Part shown: positions 60,055-64,000 of the stretch, in pieces | How the letters are laid out: every line of letters starts with the position of its first letter | How positions within the stretch are numbered: the stretch's first letter is position 1 | From: Paraeggerthella hominis | GTDB taxonomy: Bacteria; Actinomycetota; Coriobacteriia; Coriobacteriales; Eggerthellaceae | DNA: 64,000 bases | Reading direction: 5' to 3' | Assembly (NCBI RefSeq): GCF_021044775.1 | Contig: NZ_JAJNOQ010000002.1 | Span: forward strand, 310,001-374,000 | The notes under the pieces: generated by a model | The model's database searches: none | Told to the model about the DNA's origin: nothing | Seen by the model: only the letters and a program-made list of their open reading frames with translations | Made by a program: the position numbers and the translations under genes

Positions 60055-60585
60055 ATGGGCAACAAATTCGGAGTTTTTCTCGCTGGCGGACTCGCTGGCG
60101 CTGTGATCGCGCTGCTGTACGCTCCCCGTTCGGGCCAGGAGACGCGTGCTCTTGTGACCGATAAGGTGAACGCCGCATGGGGCGAGGCTCAGGAGTTCGG
60201 CACCCAGGCTGCCGGCAACGTTCAGCATGTGTACCAGGATGTTGCCAGCAAGGGCCAGCAGTTCGCTCAGGACGCGCAGGCGAAAAGCCAGGAGCTGTAC
60301 GGCCAGGCCAGCGCTCGCGTGCAGGAGGCTGCCGACAACATCAAGCCCGCGTTCTCTCAGAAAAACGACGAGCTTCGCGACAAGATCGAAGCTGCTCGTC
60401 AGCGCATTGCATCCCAGGTAGCAAAGAACGCGGAAGAGGCTCAGGCAACTGCCGCCGAGACTATTCCGGTTGCAGCGGATACCGCCCATGACGTGGTCGA
60501 CGCTGCGCAGGACGCCGCAGAAGAGGCCGTTGATGCCGCTGCTGACAAGGCGCAGGATGCTGCCGACAAGGTCGCAGGCGAATAA
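60055..60585 (+). CDS. YtxH-like membrane-anchored amphipathic-helix protein
   Basis: A 176-residue protein: an N-terminal Gly/Ala-rich membrane helix (GVFLAGGLAGAVIALLYAP, about 6-24) ending in the YAPRSGQETR motif of the YtxH family, then 150 residues of Ala/Gln/Lys/Glu repeats with heptad character, like LEA or apolipoprotein-type helices. YtxH proteins are often general-stress induced. A consensus TATAAT (60015-60020) and AAAGGAGG before the start at 60055 predict strong expression. Confidence 0.82.
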   Translation: MGNKFGVFLAGGLAGAVIALLYAPRSGQETRALVTDKVNAAWGEAQEFGTQAAGNVQHVYQDVASKGQQFAQDAQAKSQELYGQASARVQEAADNIKPAFSQKNDELRDKIEAARQRIASQVAKNAEEAQATAAETIPVAADTAHDVVDAAQDAAEEAVDAAADKAQDAADKVAGE

Positions 60586-60610
60586 AGCGACGCGAGATAT
60601 AGGCGAGGTG

Positions 60611-60664
60611 AAGCGGTTGCGCGGATCAAGCGGTCGGAAACGGTCGCGCCGCGCACCGCTTTTT
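60611..60664 (+). terminator. Rho-independent terminator after the ytxH-like gene
   Basis: AAGCGGTTGCGCGG (60611-60624) pairs with CCGCGCACCGCTT (60649-60661) with one bulged base, followed by TTT. A smaller hairpin (GGTCG region) sits in the loop. Confidence 0.8.
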
Positions 60665-60744
60665 ACATATAGATGGTAGCGAAGGCGCCGGGACTGCGGA
60701 GGAGAAGCCGCACCGTGCGCCCGATCGTTGCGGAGAAGAAGGTT

Positions 60745-61704
60745 ATGGCAAGCAAACTTATCACGACCGACGAACTCACGGGGGTTCGCGTCATTGGCGG
60801 GAAGAACGGCACGAAGCGCATTGGCAAAGTGCGTCGTTTCGTGTTTCACCCGAAGGAAAAGCGCTGCGTCGGCTTCATCGTGAAGCGCCCCGACCTTCTA
60901 TGGATGTTCCGACGGAAGGACAAGTTCGTGTCCATAGAGGGATACGACCTGGTGGATGGGCGTATTTCCATTCGCAACGTCCCTGAGGCGACGGATCGCG
61001 CTGCTTGCAAGGCGCTTGGCGTCGACTGGGACGAATGTGTGCTCTGGATCGGCCTGCCCGTGATGACTGAAAGCGGCGACGCGTTCGGAACGGTGGGCAA
61101 CGTCACGTTCAACCGCATTACGGGAGAGGTTGTTTCGTTCGATACCGATTCCGGCGCTACTGCAAACGCGCTCTTGGGCAAGCGCACTGTTTCGGCGGAC
61201 CTTATCAAAGGCTTTCGCCGCGGCATGGGAGCGGCCCTTGCGCAGGTTGGGCAGGAAGGCGTGGCTTCCGACGACGTCGTGCTGGGGGCCATCATGGTTT
61301 CCGACGAGGTGAAAGATCTTGCAGCTGAGGGCGGAGTTGCCGAAAAGGCGGGCCAGGCTACGGCTGTTGCGATGGACAAGGTTCATACGACCGTCGACAA
61401 GGTGAAGCCGGTTGCTTCCGAGGCGGCTAAGAAAACGGGCGAAGCCGTGAACAAGGGCGCCTACGCCACCGGGAAGCAAATTGCGAAATCCAAGACGATG
61501 TTCTCCGATTTCAAGGATGAGTACGACAAGGCGCGCGGCCCGAAGCCGAGCAAGCAAGAGAACGCTATCGAAAAGACGGCAAGCCCCTCTCCGTCAGTTG
61601 CCGAAAAGCAGCCGGCCAAGCAGCCTACGAAGAAGCCCGCGCCCAAGAAGAACATGTTCGCGGAGTTCAAGGATGAATTCGACAAAGCACGTCACGAGGA
61701 TTAA
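60745..61704 (+). CDS. PRC-barrel domain protein with duplicated C-terminal motif
   Basis: A 319-residue soluble protein. Two PRC-barrel-like units (residues about 1-80 and 85-180; IGGKNGTKRIGKVRRFVFH and GDAFGTVGNVTFN) are followed by a helical Ala/Lys stretch (about 200-260) resembling the YtxH tail. The C-terminus has two near-repeats, MFSDFKDEYDKARGPK and MFAEFKDEFDKARHED, linked by a Lys/Pro-rich spacer. PRC barrels bind proteins or RNA. The start at 60745 has CGGAG upstream. The next gene starts at the base after its stop, so it is co-transcribed with the VTT protein. Confidence 0.75.
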   Translation: MASKLITTDELTGVRVIGGKNGTKRIGKVRRFVFHPKEKRCVGFIVKRPDLLWMFRRKDKFVSIEGYDLVDGRISIRNVPEATDRAACKALGVDWDECVLWIGLPVMTESGDAFGTVGNVTFNRITGEVVSFDTDSGATANALLGKRTVSADLIKGFRRGMGAALAQVGQEGVASDDVVLGAIMVSDEVKDLAAEGGVAEKAGQATAVAMDKVHTTVDKVKPVASEAAKKTGEAVNKGAYATGKQIAKSKTMFSDFKDEYDKARGPKPSKQENAIEKTASPSPSVAEKQPAKQPTKKPAPKKNMFAEFKDEFDKARHED

Positions 61705-62526
61705 ATGGGCAATCATACAGAAGATCACGACTCTCGGTTTGATACGGGAAAGCTGAAGCAGAAAGCGGCTGAGCGCAAGCAGGAGCTGCATGAGAAGGCC
61801 GAGCAGGAAGTTACTGTGCGCGGCCATAAAATGGAGAAGGGCGACATCTTCAAGTTCGTTGGCCTGATCGGGTTCTTCGCGATCATGGTTTTGATCTGCG
61901 TGCTTCTGTGGCCGTACGTTCACGACGTGTTCGAACCCGGCGGCATCGATCGCATCATAAACGACGTGCGCGGCGCGGGTCCGGTTGGATTCCTTATTCT
62001 GCTAGGGCTTCAGTTTCTTCAAATCGTGGTGGCGTTCATCCCCGGCGAGGTTGTTCAGATTGCGGCTGGCATGCTGTACGGCCCTTGGATCGGCGGGCTG
62101 ATCATCCTGACGGGTTGCGTCATATCGAGCGCTTTCATTTTCTCGCTCGTACACAAGCTGGGCGCGCCGTTCGTGCAAAGCATGGTGCCCACGCAGTATT
62201 TGGATAAGTTCCGCAGGTTCGAGTTGACCGGCAAATTGAACATCGTCGTGTTCATCTTGTTCCTGATTCCCGGCCTGCCCAAAGACGTGTTCACGTACTT
62301 GGTGCCGCTGACGGATATGCGCATGCGCACGTTTCTCATTCTTTCGAATATAGGGCGCATTCCCGGAATCATCGTGTCTACGTATGCGGCTGACGGCCTG
62401 GTGGACGGGCGCTTCATGGAGAGCGCCATCATATTCGTGGTGGCCGGTGCCATCGCCGTGCTGGGCATTGTTTTGCGCGACCCCATCATGCGCTTTTTGG
62501 AGAAGCGCTCGAAGGGCAATCGCTAG
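61705..62526 (+). CDS. TVP38/TMEM64 (VTT/DedA-superfamily) membrane protein
   Basis: A 273-residue protein: a charged 40-residue N-terminal tail, then about six membrane segments. GLQFLQIVVAFIPGEVVQIAAG and YGPWIGGLIILTGCVISSA match the VTT domain core, and FLIPGLPKDVFTYLVPLT is a TVP38 signature. DedA-superfamily proteins are linked to lipid scrambling and membrane homeostasis. It begins directly after the PRC-barrel gene, with GAGGAT overlapping the end of that gene as its ribosome site. Confidence 0.88.
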   Translation: MGNHTEDHDSRFDTGKLKQKAAERKQELHEKAEQEVTVRGHKMEKGDIFKFVGLIGFFAIMVLICVLLWPYVHDVFEPGGIDRIINDVRGAGPVGFLILLGLQFLQIVVAFIPGEVVQIAAGMLYGPWIGGLIILTGCVISSAFIFSLVHKLGAPFVQSMVPTQYLDKFRRFELTGKLNIVVFILFLIPGLPKDVFTYLVPLTDMRMRTFLILSNIGRIPGIIVSTYAADGLVDGRFMESAIIFVVAGAIAVLGIVLRDPIMRFLEKRSKGNR

Positions 62527-62706
62527 CGGTTCTCTTGCGCTGCGCGGCGGGCGTTTTCGAGTCTGCGGGCACGGGCTGCTTCGCATACCTTAAGAAACTA
62601 TGAGGACGTTAACGATATTATGACGGAACCCTCTGCGACGTTACGTCGCGCTCTACTATGACGTTGAAGAACAACGATGTTGAAACGCAGGACGAAAGAG
62701 GTCGCT

Positions 62707-63615
62707 ATGACCAAGAAAAAACCTTTGAACAGCGCCGAGGACGCGGTTGCTGCTGCGGAAGCCGAGTTGAAGGCGGCCCAGGAAAAACTTGAGGCGGCAA
62801 AAGCGCGGCTGGCTGCCGAAGCGAACGACGAGAAGAAGGCGGATGGGCTCGATGCCGCCGAGGCGTCTGTTGAAGAGCCTGTTGAGCAGGAAGCCGAAGT
62901 TGACAAGGTCGTGGACGTGGTTGCAGTGGAGGCTTCGGCCTGCGTCCCAGATGATGCCTCGACCGCTTCGGCCGACGACGAATCCGCGGTCTTAGTTGAG
63001 GAAGTCGAGACGATCCAGGAAGCCGAGCCGGTCGAGCCGATGGGGACGGCCGAGCAGGAGAGCGCCCCGTCTGCTCCGGAGCCTCCCGCGTCCCCGGCGT
63101 CCGAGAATCCCCAGTGGGTTCCGTATTCGAGTGCGCAGGTCCCCCCGTACGGGGTCCCCGCACAGCAGCCTTCTTACGGCGCACCGCAAACCGCACCGCA
63201 GGTGCCTGCGAGCGGTTCTTATGGCGGGTCCTCATCTCAGCAGCCTGGTTACGCTGCGCCCCAGACGCCGCATGCCGGTCCTGGCGCCGTGCCGCCGCAG
63301 CAGCCCTATTACGGGTATCAGCAGCCGTACTACCAGCAGCCGTACGCGCAGCCTGTTGTGGCTACGAAGGATCATGTGGCTGCCGGTTTGCTGGCCATCT
63401 TCTTGGGATGGTTGGGCATTCACAAGTTCTACTTGGGGTACAACACTTCCGGTTTCGTCATGCTGGGAGTTTCTATCTTGGGCGGAATCCTTACGCTGTC
63501 GCTTGCGTGCTGGGTGATCTGGGTCATCGCTATCATCGAGGGCATCATTTACTTGACGAAGTCGCAATCTCAGTTCGAGCAGATCTACGTCCTCAATAAG
63601 AAGGAATGGTTTTAG
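62707..63615 (+). CDS. TM2-domain protein with a Glu/Ala and Tyr/Gln/Pro-rich N-terminal region
   Basis: A 302-residue protein. Residues 5-45 form an Ala/Glu/Lys coiled coil, 46-150 are acidic and disordered, and 150-230 hold YGxPQQP-like repeats rich in Tyr, Gln and Pro. The C-terminal TM2 domain has AAGLLAIFLGWLGIHKFYLG and a second helix ending in LTKSQSQFEQIYV. TM2 proteins are of unknown biochemical role. AAAGAGGT precedes the start at 62707; the frame is open ten codons further without a site. Confidence 0.88.
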   Translation: MTKKKPLNSAEDAVAAAEAELKAAQEKLEAAKARLAAEANDEKKADGLDAAEASVEEPVEQEAEVDKVVDVVAVEASACVPDDASTASADDESAVLVEEVETIQEAEPVEPMGTAEQESAPSAPEPPASPASENPQWVPYSSAQVPPYGVPAQQPSYGAPQTAPQVPASGSYGGSSSQQPGYAAPQTPHAGPGAVPPQQPYYGYQQPYYQQPYAQPVVATKDHVAAGLLAIFLGWLGIHKFYLGYNTSGFVMLGVSILGGILTLSLACWVIWVIAIIEGIIYLTKSQSQFEQIYVLNKKEWF

Positions 63616-63800
63616 CGCATCGGCGGTCCGCTGTTTGCCCGCGGTTGCATTGCTTCGCCGCTCGTCCAAATGTTCAGGGGTTTTTCCATGAATAGGGGCG
63701 GGCGGCTTTTCTTTTTCGCTAGAATGGCGGTATCGATAAGGCCTAAGCGCAGGAATTCGCGCACCGCCTTCCCGAATAAGGATCCTATAAGGAGGAAATC

Positions 63801-64000
63801 ATGCCCAAAATCACTCGTGACCAGGTGAGAGTTCCGGCTGACGTCATGCCGGAATCCCGTGACGAGTACATTGAGAACTACATGAAGGCTACCCGTGGCA
63901 CGGGTCGTCTCATGCTGTTCGCGTGCGATCAGAAGGTCGAGCATCTGAATGCCGACTTCTACGGCGAGGGCATCGACATCGCCGACGCTCAGCCGGAGCA
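63801..64000 (+). CDS. Class I (DhnA-type) aldolase family protein, 3' partial
   Basis: The first 66 codons of a gene that runs off the window. GTGRLMLFACDQKVEHLN followed by YGEGID matches the start of the DhnA/archaeal-type class I fructose-bisphosphate aldolase family, in which a similar FAxDQxxEH segment precedes the barrel. AAGGAGGA lies eight bases before the start and a TAGAAT box near 63720 may be the promoter. The catalytic Lys is outside the window, so the exact activity cannot be stated. Confidence 0.7.
   Translation, partial: MPKITRDQVRVPADVMPESRDEYIENYMKATRGTGRLMLFACDQKVEHLNADFYGEGIDIADAQPE

Overview
The window reads as chromosomal DNA of a high-GC, anaerobic, respiring actinobacterium of the class Coriobacteriia, most likely family Eggerthellaceae (Eggerthella, Gordonibacter, Slackia or a relative). 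The reasons are a DMSO-reductase-type membrane anchor with a TorD chaperone and NapG/NapH-like electron-transfer proteins, a Tat-exported flavin reductase beside a LysR regulator, the classical menaquinone pathway, a basic amino acid antiporter, and a HrcA/CIRCE-controlled groEL. Genus and species are inference. I see no tRNA, rRNA, CRISPR array or prophage structural gene. The only mobile element I can support is a trio of tyrosine recombinases.

Layout. 1-3.3 kb: 3' end of a respiratory molybdoenzyme operon (dmsC, TorD-like, NapG-like, NapH-like). 3.4-10.4 kb: rlmH, a secreted M6 metalloprotease with a wall or membrane anchor (minus strand), xth, an ArsB/CitMHS-type transporter, folE and a small ACT-domain protein. 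10.4-13.9 kb: a recombinase-in-trio (RIT-like) element, three overlapping tyrosine recombinases on the minus strand bracketed by ATTATGTG motifs, abutting the ACT gene. 14.1-21.3 kb: a CorA protein with an extra membrane domain, the flavin reductase/LysR pair, a small NrdD-like protein, nhaA and mscL. 21.4-30.2 kb: menF-menD-menH-menB and a menE-menC fusion, which together cover chorismate to DHNA-CoA; menA and menG are not in the window. 30.2-33.9 kb: basic amino acid antiporter, xpt and xanthine permease.

34.4-41.4 kb: CNNM/CBS protein, amidohydrolase, CIRCE-groEL, a YigZ-family protein and a membrane-anchored Ser/Thr kinase. 41.5-49.6 kb: a catabolic-looking locus with an acetamidase/formamidase, a major facilitator (MFS) transporter, a YtcJ-like amidohydrolase, a BglG/MtlR-type regulator and a second, paralogous MFS transporter. 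Both transporters carry the same ACCG-N6-CGGT operator about 41 bp upstream of a TACAAT -10 box, so I infer they form one small regulon. 49.7-64 kb: pyridoxal kinase, a hybrid sensor kinase, a repeat-rich gap, serS, two proteins of unknown function, an aminotransferase, ddl, a YtxH/PRC-barrel/VTT envelope cluster, a TM2 protein and the start of an aldolase gene.

Most notable are the RIT element and its iterated end motifs, the shared operator of the two MFS genes, the MenE-MenC fusion, three genes that look leaderless, a 206-bp inverted-repeat element at 25.8 kb, and a 36-bp duplication of the menH start region. Nothing resembles a wholly new defence or biosynthetic system. All family assignments come from reading motifs; no database search was run.
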